DNA from: Noviluteimonas sp052115395
GTDB taxonomy: Bacteria > Pseudomonadota > Gammaproteobacteria > Xanthomonadales > Xanthomonadaceae
Strand: one strand, 5' to 3'
Assembly (NCBI GenBank): GCA_052115395.1
Contig: JBFRGO010000001.1
Length of the DNA: 64,000 nucleotides
This document shows positions 32,909-41,074 of this stretch, piece by piece. Numbering within the stretch: the first letter of the stretch is position 1; each line of letters opens with the position of its first letter. A program made the position numbers and the translations under genes. The notes below the pieces were generated by a model. It did no database searches. It saw only the letters and a program-made list of their open reading frames with translations, and was not told where the DNA came from.

Positions 32909-34414
32909 ATGAACGCCAACGCTTTGCTCGCTCCCCTCGCCCCCCTGCGCGCCCACGGCGGCAAGCGTCGGACGCAAGGTCTCGACGACGCCACGCTGCT
33001 GCGCCTGTCCGCGAACCACCCCGAACTCGCGCAGGCCATCGCCGCCGCCGCCGCCGAATACGCGCGCGTGCGCGCCGAGTTCGCCGACCTGCTGGACCTG
33101 GACGAAGACGCGCAGATCCGCGCCGTGCAGGGCGGCTACGTCAATTTCTATTCGATGGATGCGGTGAACCCCTACGTCGCCCTCGCCGCGCGCGGCCCGT
33201 GGGTGGTCACGCTCAAGGGCGCGGTCCTCCACGATTCGGGCGGCTACGGCATGCTCGGCCTGGGCCACACGCCGGACGCTGTGATCGAAGCGATGGCCCG
33301 CCCGCAGGCGATGGCCAACATCATGACGCCGAATCTTTCGCAGCTGCGCTTCGACCGCGCGATGCGCAAGGAAATCGGCCACACGCGCGGCGGCAGCCCG
33401 TATACCAAGTTCCTGTGCCTGAACTCCGGTTCGGAAAGCGTTTCGCTCGCCGCGCGCATCGCGGACGTCAACACCAAGCTGATGACCGATCCGGGCGCGA
33501 AGTACGCCGGCCGCGCCATCAAGCGCATCGTGGTCAAGGGCAGCTTCCACGGCCGCACCGAGCGCCCGGCGCTGTATTCGGATTCCTCGCGCAAGACCTA
33601 CCTGCAGCACCTGGCGAGCTTCCGCGGCGAAGACACGCTGCTGACCGTCGAGCCCTACGACATCGACCAGCTCAAGCAGATCTTCGCCGACGCCGATGCC
33701 AACAACTGGTTCATCGAGGCGATGTTCCTGGAGCCGGTGATGGGCGAAGGCGACCCGGGCCGCAGCGTGCCGCCGGCGTTCTACGCCGCCGCGCGCGAGC
33801 TCACCAAGTCGCACGGTTCGATGTTCCTGGTCGACTCCATCCAGGCCGGCCTGCGCGCGAACGGCGTGCTGTCGATCGTCGACTACCCGGGCTTCGAAGG
33901 CCTGGAAGCGCCGGACATGGAAACCTATTCCAAGGCGCTCAACGCCGCGCAGTACCCGCTGTCGGTGCTCGCCGTGACCGAGCGCGCCGAGAAGCTGTAT
34001 CGCGCCGGCACCTACGGCAACACGATGACCACCAACCCGCGCGCGCTCGACGTGGCGGTCGCCGTGCTCGAACAGTTCACGCCGGCGATCCGCACCAACA
34101 TCCGCGAACGCGGCAAGGAAGCCATCGCCAAGCTCGAAGCGCTGAAGGCGGAACTCGGCGGCCTGATCACCAAGGTCCAGGGCACCGGCCTGCTGTTCTC
34201 GTGCGAACTGGCCCCGCAGTTCAAGGGCTACGGCGTGGGCTCGACCGAAGAATGGCTGCGCGAACACGGCATGGGCGTGATCCATGGCGGCGCGAACTCG
34301 CTGCGCTTCACCCCGCACTTCATGGTCGACAGCGAAGAGATCGACCTGCTGGTGTCGATGGTCAAGCGCGCGTTGGTGGAAGGTCCGCGACAGGCGCAGG
34401 CTGCGGCGGCCTGA
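32909..34414 (+). CDS. PLP-dependent class III aminotransferase (501 aa)
   Basis: Fold-type I PLP enzyme of the omega-aminotransferase group. Visible elements are the substrate/cofactor region CLNSGSESVSLAARIA, VKGSFHGRTERPALYS, the metal-dependent PLP aspartate region SMFLVDSIQAGLRANG, and the presumed Schiff-base Lys342 in TYSKALNAAQYPLSV. At 501 aa it is longer than typical acetylornithine-type enzymes, with an N-terminal helical extension. The substrate is not deducible. ATG 32909 follows CGAGG at 8 bp. The gene is flanked by its own leader terminator and a strong 3' terminator, so it is monocistronic. Confidence 0.85.
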   Translation: MNANALLAPLAPLRAHGGKRRTQGLDDATLLRLSANHPELAQAIAAAAAEYARVRAEFADLLDLDEDAQIRAVQGGYVNFYSMDAVNPYVALAARGPWVVTLKGAVLHDSGGYGMLGLGHTPDAVIEAMARPQAMANIMTPNLSQLRFDRAMRKEIGHTRGGSPYTKFLCLNSGSESVSLAARIADVNTKLMTDPGAKYAGRAIKRIVVKGSFHGRTERPALYSDSSRKTYLQHLASFRGEDTLLTVEPYDIDQLKQIFADADANNWFIEAMFLEPVMGEGDPGRSVPPAFYAAARELTKSHGSMFLVDSIQAGLRANGVLSIVDYPGFEGLEAPDMETYSKALNAAQYPLSVLAVTERAEKLYRAGTYGNTMTTNPRALDVAVAVLEQFTPAIRTNIRERGKEAIAKLEALKAELGGLITKVQGTGLLFSCELAPQFKGYGVGSTEEWLREHGMGVIHGGANSLRFTPHFMVDSEEIDLLVSMVKRALVEGPRQAQAAAA

Positions 34415-34445
34415 TTACGTCGAAGATTCCGATCTTCAGCATTGC

Positions 34446-34474
34446 AAACGCCCCGCCTACGCGGGGCGTTTTGC
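34446..34474 (+). terminator. Intrinsic terminator after the aminotransferase
   Basis: AAACGCCCCGC (34446-34456) pairs with GCGGGGCGTTT (34461-34471), an 11-bp stem with a CTAC loop and trailing T-run, 32 bp after the stop codon. Confidence 0.9.
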
Positions 34475-34533
34475 TTTGCGGAGTCACTGACCGCCTCTGA
34501 TCCAATGCATCGGTTCGCAATGGAGCAGATCGG

Positions 34534-35127
34534 ATGCAACTTCGAAAGGGACCGGCGTGTTGGTTGTTGATTGCATGCATCGCGATCGGGCCTGTGCATG
34601 CCCGCTTCGTCAGTGTGGATCCCGTCCAGGCCAGCGCATCGACGGGCGAGGACTTCAACCGCTACCACTACGCCAACGACAACCCGTATCGATTCGCCGA
34701 TCCGGATGGGCGGCAAGCGAAGGAGATGATCAAGGGCGGGGTCAATCTGATCCGCGCGTTGATCAAGGGGCCGCCGAAGCAGGCTGCGCCCACGCCAGCA
34801 GTTCCAAAACCGTCGCCCGGCAAGGCCGAGGCGAAGGCCCAATCCGGTAACGAGGTCGCTGCCCCCTCGCAGCCGGCTCCGACGCTGGTCCAAACGAATC
34901 CGAGGAACTTGATCCCGACCGAGCCGAGGGCCACCTTGAACGGCAGTCAGGTAAACCGCATGGCCAATGACATGAAACAAGGCGGCTACGACGACAGATA
35001 CCCCGTCGATGCGGCGCGTAATGCGCAAGGACGGCTGGAAATCCAGGATGGTCACCACCGTACGGACGCGGCCAAGCGCGCAGGCCTGGACAAGATTCCG
35101 GTGCGTGTTTGGGGACCGTCGGAATGA
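34534..35127 (+). CDS. Minimal secreted RHS-tip protein with ParB-like C-terminal toxin domain (197 aa)
   Basis: It has a signal-peptide-like N-terminus (residues 1-23, CWLLIACIAIGPVHA). The conserved end of an RHS core follows at once: RFVSVDPVQ...FNRYHYANDNPYRFADPDGR (24-60). A Pro/Ala-rich linker leads to a ParB/sulfiredoxin-like domain (about 123-195) with QDGHHRTDAAKRAGL (DGHHR at 172-176). In normal RHS toxins this tip follows more than 1000 residues of YD repeats, which are absent here. ParB-like domains occur as nuclease toxins in such tips. The stop codon overlaps the next gene (ATGA), placed as an immunity gene would be. Confidence 0.75.
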   Translation: MQLRKGPACWLLIACIAIGPVHARFVSVDPVQASASTGEDFNRYHYANDNPYRFADPDGRQAKEMIKGGVNLIRALIKGPPKQAAPTPAVPKPSPGKAEAKAQSGNEVAAPSQPAPTLVQTNPRNLIPTEPRATLNGSQVNRMANDMKQGGYDDRYPVDAARNAQGRLEIQDGHHRTDAAKRAGLDKIPVRVWGPSE

Positions 35128-35468
35128 GGGGCCGTTATCGCGCGCTCTTCCTGATCCCCGCTGGCAGTTCCCGACGACTGACGGCCGAGGGGTGGTGGGA
35201 ATTCGAATCCAGCGAGCGTATTCCGCAAGCGTTCGTCGACGCCCTTGTCGAAGCGTTCGATGCGACGTTCAAGGAAGAGTTCCTGGGAACCCGCGTCCAT
35301 TCCGCTGAACGCTTGGAAATCAGCGCGGCTTACGACGCGACCGGGGAGATAGAGGTCGTGCAAATCAAGGATTACGGGGACCCCCGTCCCATCGCGCCGC
35401 AGATCCTCCAGATCATCGACGAACAGCAAGCGCGCGTGACGCTGTTCGACCCGCTCAGCGCATCGTGA
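35124..35468 (+). CDS. Candidate immunity protein for the RHS-tip toxin (114 aa)
   Basis: Small soluble acidic protein without signal peptide. I do not recognise the family. Its ATG overlaps the stop codon of the RHS-tip gene, and its size and position are those of a cognate immunity protein. Visible segments are RYRALFLIPAGSSRRLTAEG, two acidic helices (FVDALVEAFDATFKEEF; PQILQIIDEQQARVTLF) and a central beta pair. The 3' end overlaps the convergent gene by 14 bp. The assignment rests on context alone. Confidence 0.55.
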   Translation: MRGRYRALFLIPAGSSRRLTAEGWWEFESSERIPQAFVDALVEAFDATFKEEFLGTRVHSAERLEISAAYDATGEIEVVQIKDYGDPRPIAPQILQIIDEQQARVTLFDPLSAS

Positions 35469-36456
35469 CCCACAGCGCGGCAACCGCCGCGCTGCCCAGC
35501 ACCACCATCGTCAGCACCATGCCGAGGAATCGGCCCATCGACGTGCCCGCGTGGCGGCCCAGGCCCCACGCGTGCAGCACGCGGCCGAGCAACAACAGCG
35601 CGCCGCCGGTGAAGATCCACTGGCGGCCGATGCCCGCGATTTCGAGCAGCGCGAGCAGCAACAAGGCCAGCGGCACGTATTCGGTGAAGTTGCCATGCAC
35701 GCGGACCCAGCGCCGCAATTCGTCGCTCTGTCCGGCACCGATGCCGACCTGCGCCTTCCCGCGCCAACGCGACACCTGCGCCGTGAGCCCCATCAACATC
35801 AGCGCATGCAGCGCGGCGAACAACAGCGTCGTCGTCGGCAGCGGCATCGTCGCCACGGTCGGCGCCAGTTGCGGCAAGGGCGGATCGTTGCGTGCATCGA
35901 GCGGATCGCCGGCGATCGGGAACCATGTGCCGCGTTCGAGCGACACGCGTCCCCGCAGCGGCGGCAAGGTCAATTCGCGCCAACCGATGCGCAGGTCGCC
36001 GATCTGCGGATCCAGTGGATTTTCCGCGCTGCCCAACCCATCGCCTTCGGGTTGGAACGTGGCGGCGAGATTCCCGGGCAACGCCGAAAAATTCGGACGG
36101 AACGAACGCCACTGACCGTATTGTTCGATGACGCTGCGATCGACCGGTTTGTCGTCGAGCGTCACGCGCTGCGCGGTCCAGCGGCGCCCGCGCATGGGAA
36201 AGTCCGGGTTCTCGTGGCCGGGCGCGTAACCGCTCGAATCGATCGGCGTTTCGCTCCAGACGCGTTCGTAGCCGCCGTCCTTCGCGCGCCACTGGTACAT
36301 CTCCACGCGCCGCTCCAGGCCGAAGTGCCGCGCGCTGACGCCGAACTCACGGTCGCGCACCACTTCATCGGAAACCGGATCGCCTTCCTGCGCGTGCACC
36401 CAACCCGCCGCCAGCAACATCAGCAGCGCCAGGATCCCCCGCAGTGCGGGACTCAT
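35455..36456 (-). CDS. Fusion of a TMEM43-like (DUF1625) domain with a MAPEG (YecN-like) domain (333 aa)
   Basis: The N-terminal half starts with a signal-like helix (LALLMLLAAGWVHAQ) and then shows the core of TMEM43-family proteins: DREFGVSARHFGLERRVEMYQW, VWSETPIDSSGY, GHENPDFPMR and IGDLRIGWRELTLPP. From Met204 the frame continues as a complete 130-residue MAPEG protein (LPTTTLLFAALHALMLMGLTAQVSRW; DELRRWVRVHGNFTEYVPL), related to microsomal glutathione transferases. No stop separates the halves. An internal start at 35847 for a stand-alone MAPEG is possible. ATG 36456 overlaps the upstream stop (ATGA). Confidence 0.75.
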   Translation of the reverse strand: MSPALRGILALLMLLAAGWVHAQEGDPVSDEVVRDREFGVSARHFGLERRVEMYQWRAKDGGYERVWSETPIDSSGYAPGHENPDFPMRGRRWTAQRVTLDDKPVDRSVIEQYGQWRSFRPNFSALPGNLAATFQPEGDGLGSAENPLDPQIGDLRIGWRELTLPPLRGRVSLERGTWFPIAGDPLDARNDPPLPQLAPTVATMPLPTTTLLFAALHALMLMGLTAQVSRWRGKAQVGIGAGQSDELRRWVRVHGNFTEYVPLALLLLALLEIAGIGRQWIFTGGALLLLGRVLHAWGLGRHAGTSMGRFLGMVLTMVVLGSAAVAALWVTMR

Positions 36457-37343
36457 GCGGCCAGTGCCCGCGCGTGCAGTTCGGCCACTTCGTGCGTGGT
36501 GCCGAAGCGGCCCGTGGCGTCGCGCACGACCTGCGCGAGCGCGCACTCCGGATCGTGGGTGAAGAACAGATGCACGTTGCGCGCGAGCTTGTCTTCCAGG
36601 AATTCGCGCTTTTCGTCGATCAGCAGTTCGGCGTTGCGGTCGTAACCCATCGTGATCGGTACATGCACCCACGGGCGTCCGGGGATGAGGTCGGCGCAGA
36701 ACACGACGCCGCCGTGCGCTTCCCCGTTGCTCGCATCCGGCCCGATGATTTCCGACAGCATCAAACCGGGCGTGTGGCCGTCGCTGTAGTGGAAGCGCAC
36801 GCTCTTGCCGAGCGCCGGCGTATGCGCGCCCGTGACCAGTTCCAGGCGCCCGCTGTTTTCCAGCAGCGCCTGCAACTCGGGAATGAAGGACGCGCGGTCG
36901 CGCGCGTGCGGATGGTTCGCGCGCTCCCAACATTCCTTGCTGACGACGTAGGTCGCATTGGGGAACAACAATTCCGGCGCCCGGCCTTCGGCCCAGGGCG
37001 CGAGCAGGCCGCCGGCGTGGTCGAAATGCAGGTGCGACAGCACGACGACATCGACGTCCTCGTGTTCGAAGCCCGCCGCATGCAGGGATTCGAGCAACAC
37101 GTGGCGGTCTTCGACGACGCCGTAGCGCTCGCGCATCTTCGGATCGAAGAACGCACCGATGCCGGTTTCGAACAGGACCGTCTTGCCGTTGAGCGGGCTG
37201 GCGAGCAGCGCGCGGCAGGCCAATGCGATGCGATTGGCTTCGTCGGGCGCCGACCAGCGGGACCACAACGCGCGCGGCGCATTGCCGAACATCGCGCCGC
37301 CATCGAGCTTCTGCGAGTTGCCGAGGATCGACCAGAGCTTCAT
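36453..37343 (-). CDS. MBL-fold metallo-hydrolase (296 aa)
   Basis: Metallo-beta-lactamase-fold hydrolase with two zinc sites. Motifs: HLHFDHAGGLL (HxHxDH), HYSDGHTPGLML for the third histidine, VVFCADLIPGRPWVHVP carrying the bridging aspartate, and FFTHDPECALAQV near the end. Length and layout fit the quorum-quenching lactonase/hydrolase-like group, but the substrate is unknown. No signal peptide is present. It overlaps the downstream fusion gene by 4 bp and lies 37 bp after the 195-aa membrane protein gene, within a long same-strand run. Confidence 0.88.
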   Translation of the reverse strand: MKLWSILGNSQKLDGGAMFGNAPRALWSRWSAPDEANRIALACRALLASPLNGKTVLFETGIGAFFDPKMRERYGVVEDRHVLLESLHAAGFEHEDVDVVVLSHLHFDHAGGLLAPWAEGRAPELLFPNATYVVSKECWERANHPHARDRASFIPELQALLENSGRLELVTGAHTPALGKSVRFHYSDGHTPGLMLSEIIGPDASNGEAHGGVVFCADLIPGRPWVHVPITMGYDRNAELLIDEKREFLEDKLARNVHLFFTHDPECALAQVVRDATGRFGTTHEVAELHARALAA

Positions 37344-37380
37344 GCGGCCGATTGTAAGCGCAGCCGTGGTTAACGGACCG

Positions 37381-37968
37381 CTAGCGCACCGGATCGGCGG
37401 ACAAGTGGAAGACGAACGTGCCGTCCTGCGGTTGTGTTGCGGCCACTTTGATCGCGCCGATCGCGCCGCCGGCCGACAGGCGGCCCTCGCCTGTCGCATC
37501 CGGCGCCCGGCCCAGGCCGAACAGGCGCCCGCGCCAGCCCTTGATAACGATGCGCGCGCCCGGGCGGCCTTCCAGCCGCAGCACGCCCGAGGCGTCCTTC
37601 GGCACGGCGACGTTGCGGCCGCCGGTGTCGTCCAGGTCGTCCTGCTGGAAGGCGAACAACGCGTCGTCGTCCGCTTCCACGGTGAAGCGCCAATCGGTGG
37701 TGCCCGGCGAGCCATCGTGTTCGACGGCGATGCGGTCGACGGTGACAGTGTAGCGATCGACGGGCTTGGGTGTTTCGCGCGCCGGGGTTGCTTGCGCTTC
37801 AACGCGCGGCGTCGCGGAAGCGACGGCGGCCGCGGGCGCTTGCGGCGGATTGCGATCGCCGCGCACATTGACGTACACCGCGGTCAGCGACGCGATCAGC
37901 GCCGCCGCGCCCGTAAGGATCGCGGGCACGTGCTGGATCGCGGGCTTCTTCGGCGGTTGCTCGCTCAT
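37381..37968 (-). CDS. Conserved membrane-anchored hypothetical protein (195 aa)
   Basis: Short cytoplasmic N-terminus, one helix (VPAILTGAAALIASLTAVYVNV), an Ala/Pro-rich linker, then a periplasmic beta-rich domain (VDRYTVTVDRIAVEHDGSPG, WRFTVEADDDALFAFQQDDLDD, GVLRLEGRPGARIVIKGWRG). No catalytic motif is recognised. ATG 37968 overlaps the ggt stop codon, so it is translated together with gamma-glutamyltransferase. Function is unknown. Confidence 0.75.
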   Translation of the reverse strand: MSEQPPKKPAIQHVPAILTGAAALIASLTAVYVNVRGDRNPPQAPAAAVASATPRVEAQATPARETPKPVDRYTVTVDRIAVEHDGSPGTTDWRFTVEADDDALFAFQQDDLDDTGGRNVAVPKDASGVLRLEGRPGARIVIKGWRGRLFGLGRAPDATGEGRLSAGGAIGAIKVAATQPQDGTFVFHLSADPVR

Positions 37969-39704
37969 TTGCCCTTCGTGCCGCTCAACTGGACGTCGGC
38001 CTTGCCGACCGGATTGCGCGGGTCGCTTCCGCCCGACAGCGTATTCGTGCGGCGATCCCACTGAACCGTCTGCAGGTTGCCCCAGGTCGGTTCGGCGGCG
38101 TTGACGGTGTGGCCCATCGCTTCGAGCGCCTTCACCGCTTCGGCCGACAACGCGCCCTTCTCCGCCGAGATCACGTCCGGCATCCACTGATGGTGGAAGC
38201 GCGGGAGCGCGGCGACGGCCTGCGGTGTCAGGCCCGCGTCGTAACCGAGGATGCCGAGCAGCACCTCGGTGATGATGCGGCTGCCGCCGGGCGCGCCGAT
38301 GGCGATGGCCTTCTCGCCGTTGTCCAGGAAAGTCGGCGTCATCGAGCTGAGCATGCGCTTGCCGGCCTTCGGCGCATTGGCTGCGAAGCCCATCACGCCG
38401 AACGCGTTCGGCGTGCCCGGGCGCAGCGCGAAATCGTCCATTTCGTCGTTGAGCAGCACGCCCGTGCCCGGCGCGATCATGCCCGAGCCATACAACAGGT
38501 TGACCGTCTGCGTCGTGCTCACGCGATTGCCTTCGGCGTCGATGATCGCGAAGTGCGTGGTCTCGTCGTCTTCCAGCGGCGCCGGCTGCCCGGAGATCAG
38601 CGCGCTCGGCGTCGCCTTCTCCGGATGGATCGAGGCGCGCAGGCCCGCGGCATAGTTGCGATCCATCAGGCGCGCCATCGGCACGGTGACGAAATCGGGA
38701 TCGCCCAGGTAGATCGTGCGATCGCGGAACGCGCGGCGCATCGCCTCGACGGTGACATGCACGCGATGCGCCTCATCGAGCTTGGCAAGATCCCAGCCTT
38801 CGAGGATCTGCAGCATCTGCGCAAGCGCGACGCCACCGGAGGACGGCGGCGGCGCGGTGACGACGTCCCAACCGCGATACTTGAAGCGCAGCGGCTCGCG
38901 CTCGCGCACGTGGTAGCTCGCCAGTTCGGCGGCGGTCCACTTCCCGCCTTCTTCGGCGACGCCCTTCAACAACTTTTCGGCGACTTCGCCCTTGTAGAAA
39001 CCGTCGCGGCCTTTTTCGGCGAGCAATTCGAGGGTGTGCGCCAGATCGGGCTGCTTGAGGATTTCGCCGGCCTTGGGCGGCGAGCCATCGGCGAGGAACA
39101 CCGCGCGCGTACCGGCGTAACGCTCCATCACTTCGCGGCGGCTGCCGTAACCGCGTTCCAGGCGCGGATACACCTCGAAGCCTTCGCGCGCCAGGCGGAT
39201 CGCCGGCGCGAGCGTCGTGCGCAGCGGAAGGCGGCCGTACTTCGACGCGATATGCACCAGCGCCGCGGGCAACCCCGGGATGCCGGCCGACCACGGGCCG
39301 TTCTCGGCGCGGTCGACGTCGAGCTCGCCCTGCTTGTCGAGGTAGGCTTCGGGCGTCGCCGATTCGGGCGCGGTTTCGCGCGCATCGACGAACACATCGC
39401 GATTGGTCTTCGCATCGTGCAGAAGGAAGAACCCGCCGCCGCCGATGCCGGAGGAAATCGGTTCGACCACCGAGAGCACGGCGGACGTGGCGACCGCGGC
39501 GTCGAAGGCATTGCCGCCCTTGCGGATCGCTTCGAGACCGGCGTCGGTGGCCAGCGCCTGCGCACTCGCGACGACGGCGCCCGGCGGATGTTGCGGGCGC
39601 GCGGCGCCTGCCTCGGCGGCCGCGGCGGTGAAGGTCGCGCACAACAACAACGTCGCGCAGAAAGTGAAGGCGTGCCGGATGACCGGGCGCAACGCTGGTG
39701 TCAT
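37965..39704 (-). CDS. ggt: Gamma-glutamyltransferase (579 aa)
   Basis: Periplasmic Ntn-hydrolase that cleaves glutathione and other gamma-glutamyl compounds. It has a signal peptide (CATLLLCATFTAAAAEAGA). The large-subunit motifs are GGNAFDAAVATSAVLSVVEP and SGIGGGGFFLLHD. The self-processing site is DDETTHFAIID, with Thr382 predicted as new N-terminal nucleophile. The C-terminal signature is AIGAPGGSRIITEVL. ATG 39704 overlaps the ferredoxin stop codon. Length is standard for the precursor. Confidence 0.95.
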   Translation of the reverse strand: MTPALRPVIRHAFTFCATLLLCATFTAAAAEAGAARPQHPPGAVVASAQALATDAGLEAIRKGGNAFDAAVATSAVLSVVEPISSGIGGGGFFLLHDAKTNRDVFVDARETAPESATPEAYLDKQGELDVDRAENGPWSAGIPGLPAALVHIASKYGRLPLRTTLAPAIRLAREGFEVYPRLERGYGSRREVMERYAGTRAVFLADGSPPKAGEILKQPDLAHTLELLAEKGRDGFYKGEVAEKLLKGVAEEGGKWTAAELASYHVREREPLRFKYRGWDVVTAPPPSSGGVALAQMLQILEGWDLAKLDEAHRVHVTVEAMRRAFRDRTIYLGDPDFVTVPMARLMDRNYAAGLRASIHPEKATPSALISGQPAPLEDDETTHFAIIDAEGNRVSTTQTVNLLYGSGMIAPGTGVLLNDEMDDFALRPGTPNAFGVMGFAANAPKAGKRMLSSMTPTFLDNGEKAIAIGAPGGSRIITEVLLGILGYDAGLTPQAVAALPRFHHQWMPDVISAEKGALSAEAVKALEAMGHTVNAAEPTWGNLQTVQWDRRTNTLSGGSDPRNPVGKADVQLSGTKGK

Positions 39705-39973
39705 GCAGGAGGCTCCGTGGTGCCGTCTTCCTGCTGCAGGCGCAGGAGTTTGGCGAGCAGTTGCTCGTTGGATTCGGGATGCGCGGCATCGGGATCGATG
39801 CATTCCACCGGACAGACGACCACGCATTGCGGTTCGTCGTAGTGGCCGACGCATTCGGTGCAGCGCGCCGGATCGATCACGTAGATCGTTTCGCCCTGGG
39901 AGATCGCCTTGTTGGGGCAGACCGGCTCGCAGACGTCGCAGTTGACGCAGAGCTCGTTGATCTTGAGGGACAT
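39701..39973 (-). CDS. YfhL-family 2[4Fe-4S] ferredoxin (90 aa)
   Basis: Small electron carrier with two cluster motifs: CVNCDVCEPVCPNKA (CxxCxxCxxxCP) and the extended second motif CTECVGHYDEPQCVVVCPV, whose eight-residue insertion defines the YfhL/AlvinFdx group. In many gammaproteobacteria it is encoded directly after coaD; here a lipoprotein gene intervenes. The stop overlaps the ggt start (ATGA). Confidence 0.95.
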   Translation of the reverse strand: MSLKINELCVNCDVCEPVCPNKAISQGETIYVIDPARCTECVGHYDEPQCVVVCPVECIDPDAAHPESNEQLLAKLLRLQQEDGTTEPPA

Positions 39974-40025
39974 GGGGTGGGGACCGGAGCGCGTGGCCGA
40001 CGTTCGGCCACGCGCCGGAAAGACC

Positions 40026-40526
40026 TTATTTCGCTTCGACGAACACGTACTTGGCGCCCGACTTGGCCACCACCGGCTCGACGCGGCTGTTGTCCGCGGA
40101 CTGGCCGATGAAGAGCACCTTGACGCCCTTCATCGAATCGGCGGGCACGTCGGTGAACGCCGCGATGACCAGGTCGCCCATCTTCGCCGAGGCCGGCGAA
40201 ACGAAGGCGAGCATGTTGCCTTCCAGGATGCCGCGGGTCAGATCGCTCTTCACCTTGTCCATCTGCGCGTCGTACTGCGCCTGGAAGTCGGGGTCGGTTT
40301 CCTGCGGCAGGAAGTACACGAAGGGCGCGCTGGTGACGCCGTCCATGTTCTTCTTGACCACGTCGCTGGCGTAGGCCTGCCAGGCGTTCGGGTCGCCGTT
40401 GGTGGGCACGGCCACCGCGGCGGCCACGGCCTTCGGGGCTTCTTCCTTCTTGCACGCCGCCAGGGCGACGACAGCGAGCAGCGCGAGCAGCGCGGTGCGG
40501 GACATCGTGAGCAGCTTGTGTTGCAT
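40026..40526 (-). CDS. Hypothetical lipoprotein (166 aa)
   Basis: Lipoprotein signal with lipobox LALAAC-type (ALLAVVALAACKKEE), then an Ala-rich linker and a soluble domain with WQAYASDVVKKNMDGVTSAPF, QAQYDAQMDKVKSDLTRGIL and a C-terminal VKVLFIGQSADNSRVEPVV. No recognised family. It sits between coaD and the ferredoxin gene on the same strand and is probably co-transcribed. Confidence 0.8.
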   Translation of the reverse strand: MQHKLLTMSRTALLALLAVVALAACKKEEAPKAVAAAVAVPTNGDPNAWQAYASDVVKKNMDGVTSAPFVYFLPQETDPDFQAQYDAQMDKVKSDLTRGILEGNMLAFVSPASAKMGDLVIAAFTDVPADSMKGVKVLFIGQSADNSRVEPVVAKSGAKYVFVEAK

Positions 40527-40555
40527 GGTGAAACCCCCCGGAACTAAACAATCGA

Positions 40556-41056
40556 TCAGACGGAAGTGCGCTGCCATTCGGCTTGCAGCGCGGCGGCGAC
40601 CGCCGCCGGCACGAACCCCGAGACATCGCCGCCGAGGCGGGAGATCTCGCGTACCAGCGACGAAGAAATGAAACCGTATTGCTCGGCGGGCGTGAGGAAG
40701 AGCGTTTCGACACCCGGGATCAGGTGCCGGTTCATGCTCGCCAACTGGAACTCGTATTCGAAATCCGACACCGCGCGCAGGCCGCGCAGCAGCACGCCGG
40801 CGCCCAGCTCGGTGACGAAGTGCGCGAGCAGGCCGGAAAAGCCGCGCACTTCCACGTTCGGGTGGCGCGACAGCGCCTGCCTGGCCAAATCCACGCGCAG
40901 CTCCAGCGGCAAGGCCGGACCCTTGCCCGGGCTCTGCGCGACGCCGACGATCAGGCGCTCGAACAGCGGCGCTGCGCGGTCGACGAGGTCCACGTGCCCG
41001 TTCGTGATCGGATCGAACGTGCCGGGATAAACCGCGATGCGGGAGGCCACGGGCAT
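40556..41056 (-). CDS. coaD: Phosphopantetheine adenylyltransferase (166 aa)
   Basis: Penultimate step of coenzyme A synthesis: transfers AMP from ATP to 4'-phosphopantetheine. Nucleotidyltransferase motifs YPGTFDPITNGHVDL (TxGH) and ISSSLVREISRLGG are intact, along with LRGLRAVSDFEYEFQLASMN. Length is standard. It is 18 bp downstream of rsmD, the usual pairing. Confidence 0.97.
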   Translation of the reverse strand: MPVASRIAVYPGTFDPITNGHVDLVDRAAPLFERLIVGVAQSPGKGPALPLELRVDLARQALSRHPNVEVRGFSGLLAHFVTELGAGVLLRGLRAVSDFEYEFQLASMNRHLIPGVETLFLTPAEQYGFISSSLVREISRLGGDVSGFVPAAVAAALQAEWQRTSV

Positions 41057-41074
41057 TGCGTGCGCGGTTTCGGC

